Below, in pieces: positions 35,270 through 50,169 of a stretch of 64,000 bases of DNA. Position 1 is the first letter of the stretch. Every line of letters begins with the position of its first letter. Made by a program: the position numbers and the translations under genes. The notes beneath the pieces were generated by a model. That model ran no database searches and was not told the DNA's origin. It saw only the letters and a list, made by a program, of their open reading frames with translations. This stretch comes from Xylaria sp. FL1777. Its lineage: Eukaryota; Ascomycota; Sordariomycetes; Xylariales; Xylariaceae. Where the stretch lies: the NCBI GenBank assembly GCA_022578965.1, contig MU400677.1, forward strand, positions 27,436-91,435, read 5' to 3'.

Positions 35270-35836
35270 TTTTATATATACTATATATATTTTTTTATAT
35301 TAAGTTATAATTTTGTTTGTTTAAGTGTTTTTAATACTTAAGTTATATGTTTTTTGTGTTTTTTTAGTGTTTTAAAATAAATTAAAATATTATTTAAGTA
35401 AATAAACATAAACTTGTTTAAAAACTTTTATAAAATTATTATTATTATATATTAAAAGCTAGTTAATATGTTTTATAGTTTTTATAACATAATTATATAC
35501 TTATATAATTTATATATTATTTATATAGCAGTTTTTTATTTTTTTTTTTAGCTATTTTAATAGCATAATATTTATTTAAAATATTAATTGCTATAAACTA
35601 TTTTGCTTAGCTAATATTTTTTTTTATAATTATTAGCAAAATAAAAGAATATTTATTTATAATAATAATTATGTTTAATAATTAGTAATTAATTATTATT
35701 TGCTATACTGGTTTTTTTTTTTTATTAATTAGTTGTTTTTTATTTTTTATTTTAAGTACTAATATTATAAAGTATTTAGCAAATAACTAAGATTTTTTTA
35801 AAAATTTTTTTGCTAAATTTTTTTAAATATATTTTT
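35270..35836 (-). pseudogene. Reverse transcriptase relic of element A, split by Gypsy1
   Basis: At about 35389-35406 the minus strand reads YLNNILIYF followed by KTLKKHKKHIT, matching the YLDDILIFS block of Ty3/Gypsy reverse transcriptase with both Asp codons changed to Asn. The upstream half of the domain continues to 35836, where Gypsy1 interrupts it; the coding sequence resumes at 43701. Confidence 0.78.
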
Positions 35837-36029
35837 TGTTATAACTAGGCTACTTAAGTACTTTAGCACATGTCACAAGTTATATGTATATATGGGATAT
35901 TTTTTCTATACTTATTTTATAGGAGTTTTTTCTTTTTTTTAAGCTTTAGTTTTGTTAAATACTTATTATAAAACTAAAAATATATTAATTATTATATTTA
36001 ATTTTTAATGCTTTATACTTTTTGTAATA
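35837..36029 (+). repeat. 5' LTR of Gypsy1
   Basis: 193 bp, starting TGTTATAACTAGGC and ending TGTAATA. It aligns without gaps in length to the 3' LTR; differences are transitions. Confidence 0.88.
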
Positions 36030-38639
36030 ATTTTAAAGCTTTTTAAAATAAGGTTATTTATAATACTTTGTTATACTATAGAATAACTAGATATTAACTA
36101 ACTATACGAGCTAGTGCTATTTTTAATAGCCTTTTTTTAGAACAAACTTTAATAATAAACTAAGAATAAACTTAGCACAAATTATTTTTAGGACTAGGCT
36201 TAAGCAAATAATAATTATTTAGTGCTTTAAGTGCTAATACTTAATTGTTGCAAATATAGATCGCATAACTTTTAGCTAAAATTAAAGAGCTAAAGCAGCA
36301 AATTGCATAGCAAAAAAATAAAAGCAAACAAATTGCTTTAAAATTAAAGATAGCTTGTATTATTTTTATTTTATAATTAAGTAAACAAAAGAACTAAAGA
36401 ATAACATTTTTAAAAGAATAAAAAAACTTTTTAAACTTTAAAAAACAATTTTACAACTTAAATTAAAAATAAAAATATAAAGATTTTAGTAATAATAATA
36501 ACTTTTTATTTTCTAGCTTTAATAAAAAGTATAATTAAGGAAAACCTAAATATTAATTACGTTAAAATTGCTTATATTATTATTAGTGCTACTTATTTAA
36601 AAATGCTAATTTTAGTTAATTATTAAAGTTTAATTATAAATTTTTTAGCATAAAATTTATTTATTAATGTTAGCTAAAGTAAATAAAAAAACTTTAAACT
36701 ATTTTTAAAAAAGCTAATTAGAAATTCTATTGCAATAAAAACAAGATTTTATATATGTATAGCAACATAAATTAAAACTATAAGAATGCTTATTAATTAA
36801 CATTGCAAAAATTATTAACTTTAGAAAAAAAACAATTTAAAACTAACTAAAAAGTATTTTTAAACTAAACTAAAATTTTGCTTAAGTAGTTTGCTTTTTT
36901 ATAAGCTAATATAAACATATAATTAAAACAAGCAAATTAACAAGCTAACTAGAACTTAAAACTGTTTAATTAATACTTTGCTAGCATTAAACTTTAAAAT
37001 GTTTGCTAAAACAAAAGCAAAAAAGCTTTGTTATATTACTAAAAATTAAGTGTACTACTTTAATAAAAGCTAATAAACTATTATAACTTATTGCTAATTA
37101 TATAAGCTAATATAATTAATGCTATATAATAACGCTAAAAACTAATAACTAAAAAATAACGCTTAAACTACAATAAAAAAAAACTAAAGTTAAACATTAT
37201 TTAAATTATTAATAAATTAACCTTAAATACTAAGCAAAACTAAACTAATAATTAGTATATTAATACTAGCTGCAAAAATAATAATACTAGTTTTAATAGT
37301 TAGAACTATTTTTATAAAAGCAATAATTATAATAATAGCTGCAATAATAATAACTAAAGATTTTATAAAAGCAATAATAGCTATAAAAACTAAAACTAAT
37401 ACTATAAAAGCAATAATAATAAAGGTTATAGCTAGTACTAAAACTAAAAATATATAAATAACTAAAGTAATAATAATAATACTTATATTTTAAAGAACTA
37501 TTATACTTTTAGAACTTTTTTAAATTAATTTTAAAATAATAATAAAAATAGTTTAAATTTAAACTTTTATAAAAACTTTATTTGTTATAGCTATAAATAA
37601 TTTAGCTATATTATTTTTAATTACTTTTAGCTTAAAAATAATAATAATAATAGTAATAACAGAAATAATAAATTTAGTAGCTATACTAGCTATAATAGTA
37701 ATACTACTTAAAAACGAACTATTTAAAAAATCTAAGTAAATAAAAACTAGAACATAAATAAAAAAAACTAAAAATAGCAATTAAAGTTTTATATATTTCT
37801 TTTATAAAAGTTATAGTATTATAACTTAAAAAACAAATAGTAAGCTTAGCATTAATTATATTAGCTATAAGTTTTAAGCTAAAGTTATTATTTTATATAT
37901 TTATTTTATGCTATTTTTATATTTTTTATATTATTTATTTTGTTAGCTTTATAAAACTATTTATTAAAACTTATGTTAATTTTAATTTATGCGCTAAATA
38001 TAACTATATTAGTTTTACTTTTGCTTTTTATTATAAATTACAGCAAGTATTTTTTTGTATACTTGCATTATAGCATGCTACTAAAAGTAGATTTTTTATT
38101 TATAAAGCTTATTAAATTATTTGTAAATTAACTAATAATTATAGTATTACTTGCAGAATTAAGCATGCATATATAGCTATTAACTGCAATTATTGCTTTA
38201 AAAGCAGCTTTTTTTTATTATTTTAAACTACTTTAAAAAATAAAAAAATTATACTAAATTTAAGCACTAATTAATAGTTTTTTAAATTATGCTGCTTTTA
38301 AATAAAAATATTTAGTTTAATTAAGTTTATAAAAGCTTATTAAAACTAAGCTTGCTATTATGCTATTATTTAATTATTTAAACTTATATAGCTTAAAAAG
38401 TTAAAAAAAAGCTTTAGTTATTTTAATTTTATAGCAATTCTAAAAAAGTTTTATGATTTATTTAAGTTTTTTAATACTAGTAAAGCAAACATATTATTAT
38501 AATTAAAGCAAAAAAACTTTGCTATTAAGCTAAAAAAAAACGCAATTATACTTTATTTTTTTATATATTTATTAGCTTAAAATAAGCTAAAAAAACTATA
38601 AAAATAGCTTAATAAAATATTAAAAGCAAAAAAAATTAA

Positions 38640-39230
38640 AAAGTTTATTAGCTTTATTAGCGCTTTAATTTTTTTTATACTTAAAAAAAATAAAAGCTTA
38701 CGTTTATATATAAACTATAAAAAACTTAATTAGATTATATATAAAAATCGATATATTTTATTACTTATTTTAAAGCTGCTTAATAAAATTTTAAAAGCTA
38801 AAATCTTTAGTAAAATTAACTTTAAAAATGTTTATTATTGCTTATATATTTAAAAAAAAAATAAATAAAAAATAGCGTTTTATATATGCTATAGCTATTA
38901 TAAATTTCTAGTTATACTTATAAGTTTATTAAATATTTTTACTACTTTTTAAAGTTATATATAAAAAACATTTAATAATATAATAAATATATTTTGCATT
39001 GTATATTTTAATAATATGCTTATTTTTTTTTTAAATAAAAATTCTTATATAAAACATATTTAAAATATTATTAAAAAGCTACAAAAAGCAAAACTATATG
39101 CTAAGCTATTTAAGTGCTAATTTTATTAAAAAAAAATTAAATTTTTAAGTTATATTATTTTTAGCTAAAAAATTAAAATAAACTTTTTATATATAAATAC
39201 TATTTAGCAATAGTTTATATTAAATATTTA
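38640..39230 (+). pseudogene. Reverse transcriptase relic of Gypsy1
   Basis: The plus strand reads SLRLYINYKKLN (near 38694-38730), then YILLLILKLLNKILKAKIF, and VYFNNMLIF at 39001-39027 for the Y-x-D-D active-site block. FLSYIIFS follows at about 39149-39170. Order and spacing are those of Ty3/Gypsy reverse transcriptase; stops and Asp-to-Asn changes abolish function. Confidence 0.82.
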
Positions 39231-40463
39231 TTAAGCGCTATAATAATTTTTAAAGTTTTGCAATTTTTACTGCTGTTTTATAAACAAGTATTTTTATATT
39301 GCTGCGCTTTTGTTTAAGTATTTAAAAAAAAACGTAATAAAAACAAAAAAAAGTCAAATTTTTTTAAATAGTTTTAAAAAAAAAGCTTTTAAAAATTTTT
39401 AGAATGCATTTAAGCAGGCTATTTTTTTTATACATTTTAACTTTAAAAAATAAATATTACTAAAAACTAATTCTTTTAAAGTAGCTTTTGCAAAAAATTT
39501 ATTTTAGCAAAATAATTAAGGCATTTTTAAATTAATTGCGTTTTATTTTTAAAAGCTATTTAAAAAAAAAATACAGTATAATATGCTTAACTAAAAAATA
39601 CTTGCAATAATAAATTGCTTTAAGCACTAGTAACATTATTTATAAAAAAGCAATTTATTAATTAAAGTATTAATTAATTATGCTAACCTTTAAATGTTTA
39701 TAAAAATACTAAAGCTTAATAAAAAGTAAGCTTATTAGTATTTATTATTAGCTTTTTTTAACTTTATTATTAAATATTAAGCAAGCAAAAAAAACAAAGC
39801 TAATTTTTTTTTGCGCTATTTTAATTATATAGCTATTTTACTTAGTAATATTAATATTTTTTTAACATTAAAAAAAAAGTTATAGTAATATAGCAAATTA
39901 AAGTTTTTAATTTATATTTTAGTACTTAAGCTAAAGTTTTATACTTTAAAGCTATACTTGCTAAAAAAGCTTTTTTTATTTAAGCAATTATACGTTTATA
40001 TATATAAATAGCTATAAGCTTAAAAAAATTAAAAAATTTAAAAGCTTTTAAAAAGCTAAAAAACTTTATTTAAAAGGTTTAAAAAAAAAACTTTAAATGC
40101 TATGCAATTATAAAGCAATTAAAAGCAAAAAAGCTTATAAATTTTTAATAATTAATAAAAAGATCTTTAGTTTACTATAAAAATAAAATTTATATTTTTT
40201 TTAAAAAAGCTATATATTTTTAATTTATTAAGTTATATTATAATAATCTTTTAGCTAAATATTTGAGCTAAAGCTGCATTTTAAAACTGCTATAATAAAA
40301 GTTTTACTAAAGCAATATAAAACTAAATGTTAAAAAGTACGTATAAAGCTATATAATTTGCTTTAAAACTAAAGCAAAATATTACTAAAAGTATAATAAA
40401 CTTAATGCTTTATTAATATTTAATAAACTTATATAAAAGCTATTTATAAACTTTATTATAAGT

Positions 40464-40667
40464 TTGCTAAAAACCTTTTATAAAAAAAAACCAATTAATG
40501 TTATTTTTGTTATTATAAATAAATTTATTAAGCTTATATATTTATTTTTAGTTAATATTATTATAACTTTAGTTAAGCTAGCAGTTTTATTTTATTATAA
40601 AATTAAATATATTTATAATAGCTTAAAAAGCATTATTTTTAATAAAAGCTTTATTTTTATTAGCTAA
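40464..40667 (+). pseudogene. Integrase core relic of Gypsy1
   Basis: A 67-codon open stretch includes PINVIFVIINKFIKLIYLF, then ELFYY-like LFYYKIKYIYNSLKSII and SFIFIS. This is the central region of the retroviral-type integrase core, in which a Val-x-Asp-Lys-Phe-Thr-Lys block carries a catalytic Asp. Here that Asp is Asn. It is open only by chance of where mutations fell. Confidence 0.75.
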
Positions 40668-43502
40668 TTTTAGTTTAATTTATATTATTACTTAAAAGTT
40701 AAACAAAAGCTTTCAGTAGCATTTTATTTTAAAACTAATAAATAAATAAAACAAATAAACTAAATAATTAAAAGCTATTTTAAGTGTTTTATAAATAATA
40801 AGCAAACTAATTAGCTTTAACTTTTATTTTAAGCCTTTTTTGCTATAAATTTTATTATTAATTTTATAACTAAACGATTATTTTTTAAAGCTTTATATAG
40901 TTATATACTAAAATTCTGTTTGTTTATTAAAAATAACTTTATATTAAAAAGAATTTTAGCTATATAAAAACGTTTTAATAAGTTATAAACTATTAAAAAT
41001 AAAATAACAAAGCAATAATAAATTATAATTAATAAATATACGAAATATTATAATAATAAACATAAACTTATAACTTTTAAAATTAAAAACTTAGTAATAC
41101 TATTAATAAAAAATATTAAGTTTAAAAATAAAAAGTTAGCGTTTAAATTTATTAAACTTTTTTAAATTTTTTTTATAGTTAGTTTATAAGCATATTATAT
41201 TAGTTTTTTAAAACAATATAACTGTTTTTATTCTGTTTTTTTAATTTAGCTGCTTAAGCTTTAAAAAGCTAAACATAAATATAGTTTGCTTATATTAAAC
41301 TTTAAAAATAAGTTAAAAAAATAAAAAGTTAAAAATATAGTAAATAAAATAATTTATAATAAAAAAAAATATTATTTTATTAAGTAGAAAAACTAGCTAA
41401 CTAAATATAATTAATAAATATTTATTATTAATATTATAGCTTTTAAAGCAATTAAAAACTTTAAAAAGCGCTTAAGTTATAAAAAAAAAACAAAGCTATT
41501 AAGCTAACAAAATAATATTAATTTATTATTAATTTAGCTATAAATTAAAGCTTAATTACGTTATATATATTAATTAGTTATTTTTTTGTTTTTAATTACA
41601 TAATAAGAATTATACTTATTGCTTTAGGTTTTAAAATATTTATGCTTTATTAATAAGCTATACATAAAAATGCTATAAACAAGTTATAAAATTTTTACAA
41701 AAAAGCCTTAAAATATTAATTATTAAACTTTAAAACATTTTTATATTAAAAAAAGCTTATTAAATATTTTTATTTATGTTTATTAGCAATAGTTAATATA
41801 GCTTTATGCATATTTTTTTTAAAAAAAATAAAAGCAGCTTTTTAAGCTATATATTTATAATTTAAAACTTGCATTTTAAGTGTAGTTAAACAAGCATACT
41901 ACTAGCGTTAAAAATAGTTTTAATTTTATTAGAAAACTTTATAAAATTAGTTTAAATAAAGCTATTTATAGCGCTTATATAAAAAAGCTTAATAGTTTAG
42001 CAAGCTAAAGATTTATGCTTTATTACTAAGTGCTTATATTTAATATAATGTTTTTATATTGCTAATTATTAGCTAAACTTTATATAAAATAAAAATAAAA
42101 CTATTTATTTTTACGTTGTTAATTTTGCTAATTAATTAAAACTAAGCTTTATAAGTTAATAAAAAACGCAAAAATGCTTTTAAAAAGCAAAACTACATAA
42201 CTGCAAAATTAATATAATAATTATTTAAAGTTTTTTAAATAATAGCGCAATTTTTATTTATAACAACTTTTTTATAATTGTTTTTTTAAAAAACAAAAAA
42301 ATAAACAAACTAGTTTAATAACTTTTAAATATATATTATATTAAAATATAATATAGCAAGCAGCTAACTTATTAATAAAACTAATTTAAAATAAATATAA
42401 ATTAATTTATAAGCTTGCATAAAGTATAACTATTTATATAGCTTATATAAGCTATTATTTTTAAGTTTTTAAATTTATAAACTATATTTAAAAGTAAGCT
42501 ATTTTTTAGCTAAAATGCTTTTTTAAAACGCTTAAAATAAAGCTAACATATTAATAAACTACTTAAAACTATTACTTTTTTAATAGTTTTATATTTTTTG
42601 TTTTTAGCTTTAGTAGTTTGCTTGCAAAGTTTGCAAATAAAAGTTACTATAAAAATAAGCTAACATTTAGCTAGCGTAAAAACCTTAATATTTGCATTAA
42701 AATCGAACTTATTTTTTATATTATTTATATTAAAATTGCATAAAACAGCATTTAGATCTTTATTTAGATTTATAAAGTTTAAATTATTTTTATTTTTATT
42801 TTTATTTTTTTTTTTTTAACTTATAAAAAGCTTAATAGTATTTATATCTTTATTAAAATTAAAGCTATTTTAAGGAAAAAGCAAACTGCTAAAACTTTTA
42901 TTTTTATTACTAAAATTATTAAACTTTTAGCAAAAAAGTTTGTTAAAGTTTTGTTTTATAGTAAAATTAAACTTATTTTTAAATAAATTTAAGCATAAAG
43001 CAAGTTATAATAATTTTCTGCGTTTATGTTTATAACTATAGCTTTAATTATAACTATATTTATATATATTATTTTTAATTACTGCAAGTTTAAGCAATAT
43101 AATTATAATACAAATAATAATTAAAAAAAAAGCAGAAAAGATGTAAAATAAGTATAAAAATAGCAGTAGTAAAATATATAGCTAAAACTAATTGTTTAGC
43201 AGTAGCTAAAAAAAAAAAAAAAAAAAAAGAAAAAAAAAGGGAAACATATAGCAATAAAAATATAAGCGCAAGACCTACTATAAATATAGCACAAAATAAA
43301 CATAATTTAACACATAAACATAAACATAAATATATAAGTACTTTAATTACTATACTACATAAGCATTTTATTTAATACATTATATTTATGCTTAATTATT
43401 TTATATTACTTTATTTTACTACTTATATTTAAGATTAATTACTTTAATTAATTTTATTTGTATATAGGTTAAAAATAACCTAATTAAGAAAAAAAGAGTA
43501 GT

Positions 43503-43695
43503 TATTATAATTAAGCTACTTAAGTACTTTAGTATATATTATAGGTTATATATATATATAAGATATCTTTTTTATACTTATTTCATAAGAGTTTTTTTTT
43601 TTTTTTAAGCTTTAGTTTTATTAAATATTTACTATAAAACTAAAGATATATTAATTATTGTATTTAACCTTTAATGCTTTATACCTCCTGTGACA
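43503..43695 (+). repeat. 3' LTR of Gypsy1
   Basis: 193 bp, starting TATTATAATTAAGC (mutated TG) and ending CTCCTGTGACA, which preserves the CA terminus lost in the left copy. Confidence 0.88.
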
Positions 43696-44813
43696 TTTTT
43701 ATAAAACATTTGTTTTATTTAAGCTTATATAGTATATTTAATAAAGCTTTAATTAACATTTTTTCTTAATAAAAATATAGTAATTTTATAAGCTATGTTT
43801 AAAAAGTTCTTTTTTTTTTCTTTTTTTAAATAGTTTATAAAATTTATAATATACTTTTAGTATTTTGTTTAAAATTTTTTTTGCGATTTTTCTAATTTTT
43901 TTGCTTTATTTTTTACTTTTTTAATTAATGGTTTTTGCTTTTTATTAAATTAAAAAGTTGCTAGTTTTTAGCTATAATATTCTTAAGATAATATTATAAT
44001 TAAATATATTAGTAATATTTAATATAATTTATTTTTTGTATTTTTATATAAATATATTAAGAAGTTTAGCTTTTTTAAGTATATAACTATTATTATAACT
44101 AAAGGTATTTTTATTAAATTTTTTAATTTTTTAGGATTTTTGCTTATATTTTTAAGAAATTTTATTTTGTTTTGCTACTTTAAGTAAAATTATATTAGCT
44201 TATATTTTTAAGTTAATTAAAGTATTATATTTTCTTTTTTAATATATAAGTTCGATTTTAAATTAGTTTTACTAGTTATTATATTAAACTTTACGTAAAG
44301 CTTTAGTTTTTTTAGCTATTTGCTGCTTTTTTAGCAAATGTTTATTTTGTTTTTTGATTTTTTTTTATAAGATGTTTAAATGCTCGTTTTATTTTGCACT
44401 TTAAATATTATTGCGCTTTGTTTTGTTTTTGCTTTTAATTAAGCATTAAATTATAGTTTTTAAGCTTTTTTATTTTTAGCAACCATTTTTTAATATAATT
44501 ATGCTTTAATTAGCTAATAATATTTATAGCAGTTATTTTTACATTTTTTTAAAATAGTATTATAAGTATAATTAAAATTTTCTTTAAATGTTATAAATTT
44601 TTATAAATTTTTATAATAAACTATAGTTATAATTAATTACTTTAATTTATAAAAGTTTTATATTTTTATTTTTGCAATTTGTTTAAAAAACTAATTATTT
44701 TTTAGTTTGTTAAGTAAATATTAGTAGCAATAATATATTATATAGCAATTTTATAGTACTTTATTATATTTTAAATTTTTTAAACATAAAATATTATTAT
44801 TATTTTTTATTAT

Positions 44814-45020
44814 TAATACAAACTAAAAGAAGGACTCTATATTTATAAGGTTTAGCTATAGTAGTATTTCTATTTGTAGCTATAGTAGCTTAGCTAAATA
44901 GCTATATAAGGCTTATGTTTAAGGTAATTATATAACAATTGCTTATAAAGCCCCCTTTTTTTTAATCTATATTACACTTTTTATGCTTAATTGCTTTACT
45001 ACTTATAGTAAACCTTACTA
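44814..45020 (+). repeat. 5' LTR of Gypsy2
   Basis: 207 bp, beginning TAATACAAACTAAAAGAAGG and ending CCTTACTA. It is the same length as, and closely similar to, 53310-53516. Confidence 0.86.
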
Positions 45021-48000
45021 AATAGTAAAATAAGCTCTATAATTAATACTTTATACTTTAGTTTTTTTTTTTTGCTAGCAGGTTATATGCGCAAGATATA
45101 ATATAACTTTTTTACTTATATAGTTTACTATTATTTTATTTAGATTAGTTTTTGTAATATTTAAACCTTTTTTAGTAAAACTACGCGAAATAAATAAAGT
45201 TTAGCTTTTAAATTATATAAACCTTATTATTTACCCTTTTTAAATTAGTTCCTATAATATTTAAAGCGCTTTTAGCACTTACTTTAACTTTTATTAAAGT
45301 TAATCTGCTAAAATTTATGCTACTTATAGTTAATTTGCAAAGATTTATACTGCTTATAAGCATTAATTATTGATTATTTATTAGCTAAATATTTTGTATA
45401 CTTTATATTTGCTAAATAGCTATGCTGCTTAAACATTATTACATTTAACCTTGTATTAACGTTTATAATTATACAATTTTTAGTTCTTAAAATATTAGTT
45501 TGTATTACACTTAGTTATTTTTTGCTTGCACTAGGTTTTTTAATATATATAACACCTAATACATTTTATCCGATTTTATTATATCTGCGTTATATTTAAT
45601 TGCACTTTTAATTTTAAATTATCCGCTTTATAAAGTTATATAATAATTTAGTAAAGCAGCTAATAAACAAATAACATTAACTTAATTAAGTATAAACCTA
45701 GTTAAACTTAAAGAAATTTTCTAAGGTTTATAAATATGCTAATTTATACTTATTTATATACTTGCATATTTTAACGCATTAAATCTTAGCATTACTTTAT
45801 ATACTTATATTTTATACCTTATGGTATTTTTTAGCTTGCGTTATTTATTGCTATTAGCTTTAATAGCAAGCTAAAACAGTAAACAAAACAATTTACTAAG
45901 CAAATATTTTAATAACTTACTTTTAAATTCGCAAATAAATACTTTATTAAATTACAAAGGTTTTAAAACTAAGTTTATTATTAAAAATTTAATACTAGAA
46001 CTTGTTAAAATAAGCAAAAAACTAGTTAATTTATTAGATTAGCTGTTTGAACTTTTTAAAATAAATAAAAAACTAGCTAATTTACTAGATTAACTACTAA
46101 TATTGCATGCATTTTATAGTTTATAATTACTACGTTTTATGCTTATTTTTAAATTAGTTTGTTTTAAAAAAAAAACTTAAGACTTGCAAACTATAAATGC
46201 TTTTCTGCTAAAAAAAATAGCTATAGCTAATACTAATACTAATGCTTTTTTTTTAATTAAAAAAAAGGTTTATTACTAACTTTAAAACAAATAAGCAATA
46301 ATAAAAAAACATAGCAATACTTAATAAATAAGTTAGCTAATTAAAATTAAAAAATAGCTTAAATTGCTTAAAACTAAAAAAAGCTAAACAAAAATGTTTG
46401 TTATAAGCTAGATTTTTTAAAAACTAGTGAAATATTTACTAAAGATTTAAATACTTTAAGTAAGCAAGTCGATTATTTTTAAAAAACAATAAACCAAATT
46501 ATTAAAAGTAATAATTAAACAGAAAATATGCTAAAAAAACTTTTAAACTGCATATTTTGTATTTGCAATAGTTTAGCACTATTTTTATTAAAAATACTAG
46601 TACTATGTTAGCTAATGCTAAAACAACTAGTTTTACTTTAGCTATTTTTGCTATTACTTTATATAAATGCACTTAGTTTTAAATTATAATTGCTTTAAAA
46701 AAATAAAGCAGCTTTATTTTTAATATTTATAATAATTATGCTTATTAAATTAACAAGCAACTTTTATTAAAAATTACTATAAAAATTATTATATTTAGCA
46801 ACTTTTAGTTTAATAAGCATTAATTGTTTTTTTGCTTTTTAGTTTAACTTTAATATTAATATAATATTACGCTTATTAATTAAAACTACTTAATTAGTAG
46901 CTTTTTTAGTAGCATTTTTTGCTTAAACAGTAGCTTTTATACTTTTTGTACTGTTTACTGCAAGCATTATAGCTAATATAATAATAATAACTGTGCTACT
47001 TATAATAACTAACTTTACTTTTGTTTTTAATATAAAAGCTGCTACTTTTATATTTATATAACTAATTATGTATAAAGTAGCACTTAAAGGCAATAGTTTT
47101 AACTAAAACAAACTGTTTAAGTTTTTTATTATGTATTAATAGTTTAAAAAAGCAAAAGGTTATGCTTTTAATAGTTATAAAAAAAAAGCTAAAAAATATA
47201 TAAACATAAATGTTAACTTAAATCTAGATAATTTTTTAAATAATAATAATAGTAATAATAGAAGTAATAAATAACCTTTTTGCAAAAATAAAGTTAACTT
47301 GCTTAATTAAAGCAATTATACTAACTAAAGTGCTACTTTTAAGAAAAAATCAAACAGATTTATTATTAGCAAATTAAATAAGCTAAAATATTTTAATATT
47401 AGCTATTTTAATTTTAATTGAAATAATTTTAAAAATATTAGCATAGTTATAAATAGTAATAAACTAATTTTTATTAATATTTATTGCTTTATAAATTGTA
47501 TTTTTTTGTTTTTTAAGGACTTAAGCATTTATAACTTTAATAAAAAGCAAATATTAAAAATGTTTTAAACTTTATTAAAAAGAACTGCAGTAATGTAATA
47601 AAATAATAAGTTAATATTAGTTATATATATAAGCTATTATACTAAAAGATTAAATAAAATACTTAATAAACTTATGATTTAATTTGTAATGCTTGCTTTT
47701 AAAACAACTTAATAATTTAATAGCACTAAGTTTACTTTAAAAAATATAGCTTAAAAAAACATAGCAATAATAACTTTTATTTAAAAAAAGCTATAATATA
47801 CTAAAGTAATAAAAACTTTAACTAAAAACAATAATAATTAATAAAGCATAATAGTTTTTATTTAAACTTATATAAATATAAATATTAAGCAATACTTTTA
47901 TGCTTTTAAAGAAAAAAAATCTTTAGCTAAATATATAACTAAAATTGCTAAAGCAAAGTTAATTCTTATTGCAGCAGCAAAAAAAATGTTCTTTTATGTA

Positions 48001-50169
48001 CGCAAAAAAAAAAAGCAATATATATAACACTAATTGCTTTTGCTTAAAAGTTATAATTGCAAGTTTTATAAAAACAAATATAAATATAAGTTAAAAAATA
48101 AAAACAAGTTTAGCAAAAATAGTAAAAACAATAATAATAAGCCTTTATAAAAAAAAAAAAAATGCAAACATAAATATAGTTATAAGCGTTATTAAAATAA
48201 ATATAATAAGCATAAAAAAAATTGCAACTAAGCTTATTTTATAAACTTTAATTTTAAGTTTATTTTTTTTAAGTTTAAAAACTTAACTTTCTTTTTTTTA
48301 AAAAGCTTAAATAGCGTAGCTTTTGTAATAATAAACTATAGTAATACATGCAAGTATTATAAAAAAACTTTTAACTTATTATATAATAAGAACTAATATG
48401 CTTATAAATATACTAATTGCTTATATAAACAAATTATATTTTAATTGCTTGCTAATTTAATAACGCGCATATATAAGCATTATTATATTTTGTTTAATTT
48501 TTATAATTAGCTGTTTTGCTACTTAAAAACCTGTAGTATAAACAAATTACAAGTAGACTTAGCTTTATGTTAGCTAAAAATAAGCATTTCTGCAGAAATT
48601 AAAAGCATTAAATCTAAAGCTAAGCTAATTATACTTTGCATACGCTAAGTATTTTTAGTTATTAATACTTTAAACGACTTATTAAAATGTTTTAGCGTTA
48701 AATACTTGTATTTTAAAGTAAATATATACGCTAAACCTAATAGTAAAAAAGTTTAAGTATGCTTAAATATAAGTATATTACGAAGCATTATTACGCGTAA
48801 GCTTTTTAATACTTGTAAACATATAATTAAACATTAAAAAAGTTAACAAGCAAAAAAAATTAAAAGCATTAGTAAAAGCTGCTTTTATTACATATTAAAA
48901 GCTAAGTTTAAACTTTACTTATTAAAACATAATAATTATAGATTTTTTAAGCTTTTATAAATTAAAAAAAAAGCTTAAGTAATTAAAAAAAATATAACAC
49001 TTTATTTTTTATTAAGCACTAAATGTTTAGATTTATAAAGTATAATTATTAATTATAAAAAAGCAAAAATAACTATAGTTAACATAAATAACTTTAAAAT
49101 TTTATTTTAGGTATATTTATGTATGTATTTATATATATAAAGAGTTACTTTAGCTTACGAAGTATTTTTTAAGCTTAGTATTATAATACAAGCTTTAGTT
49201 ATATATAAACTTTTGCTTGCTAATTATAACTTTATGTTTAAGCTATTTTATAAAAATAGTATAGCTATATTTATTAAGTTTACTATTTTTAAAAGTATAG
49301 TTTTAACTAATTTTTTGCTTTAAATTAAAATTATACTTAAAAGTACTTATATTAGCACTATTTAAAAGCAGTCCTTTAGTAGTAAAGCTAAAAAAAGATC
49401 TTAAAAAGCATGTTTAAAAATAGTTATACTAACTGCAAGCATTACAGCTATAAATGCTTTATTTAATATAACACTTAAAAATACTAGCGCTAAAACTATT
49501 AATATTATTAATACTAGCTTAAATATTACTAATAAAGGCATTTATATTTTTAACAACTTTAAGTTTTTTAATGCGTTTTGCATAAATAAGTTAATTAACT
49601 TAACTTTTACGCTTAAATAGATTGCTATTAATATGTATATTTTTAGTTATAACTTTAACCTTTATATTAATATAACTAATATTGCTAATATAATAAATAT
49701 GCTTAAATAAGCTAATGTTTTAATTACTAGCTTAATTATTAATGCAGTATATAATATAATTAAAAGATTAACTAACTAGCTATTAAAAAAAATAAACAAT
49801 GCAATAAACTTAAATATGCTAAAACCTAAGATTTACGAAATTATTTCTACTTTAAGAATTAAAAAACCTAATAAAAAAAACAAAGTTATATTATTAACTA
49901 GCTATTTTATTTATACTAGCAGAAATATAATAGCAAAAGAAATCCTATAACTAATTAACAAAATTCCTAAAATCTAGCAAAACTAAAGTATTATTAATAT
50001 TTTTAAAAATAAATTTATAAAAATACCTTTAGTAAACAATTAACAAAAAACCAAGTTAAACAATTAACTTTATTTTTTAAGTATTTATAATAAAAAAGCT
50101 ATTAATCTTATTTTTAATTAGCTTTATATATAAAGTTAAATAAAATAAGTTAATAAACTTACTTTATTT

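Larger units (their letters stand above)
35837..43695 (+). mobile_element. Gypsy1: full-length Ty3/Gypsy element nested in element A
   Basis: Two 193-bp LTRs (35837-36029 and 43503-43695) bound 7.86 kb. The left LTR starts TG and the right LTR ends CA. The flanks are TTTTT on both sides (35832-35836 and 43696-43700), and copy B carries the unfilled site at 57463-57467 (TTTCT), so the insertion point is fixed independently. Pol order on the plus strand is reverse transcriptase near 38.7-39.2 kb and integrase near 40.5 kb. Heavily mutated throughout. Confidence 0.9.

Noticed and set aside
37559..37780. Minus-strand 73-codon frame resembling a membrane protein
   Set aside because: It lies antisense to Gypsy1 between gag- and pol-like remnants and is explained by base composition.
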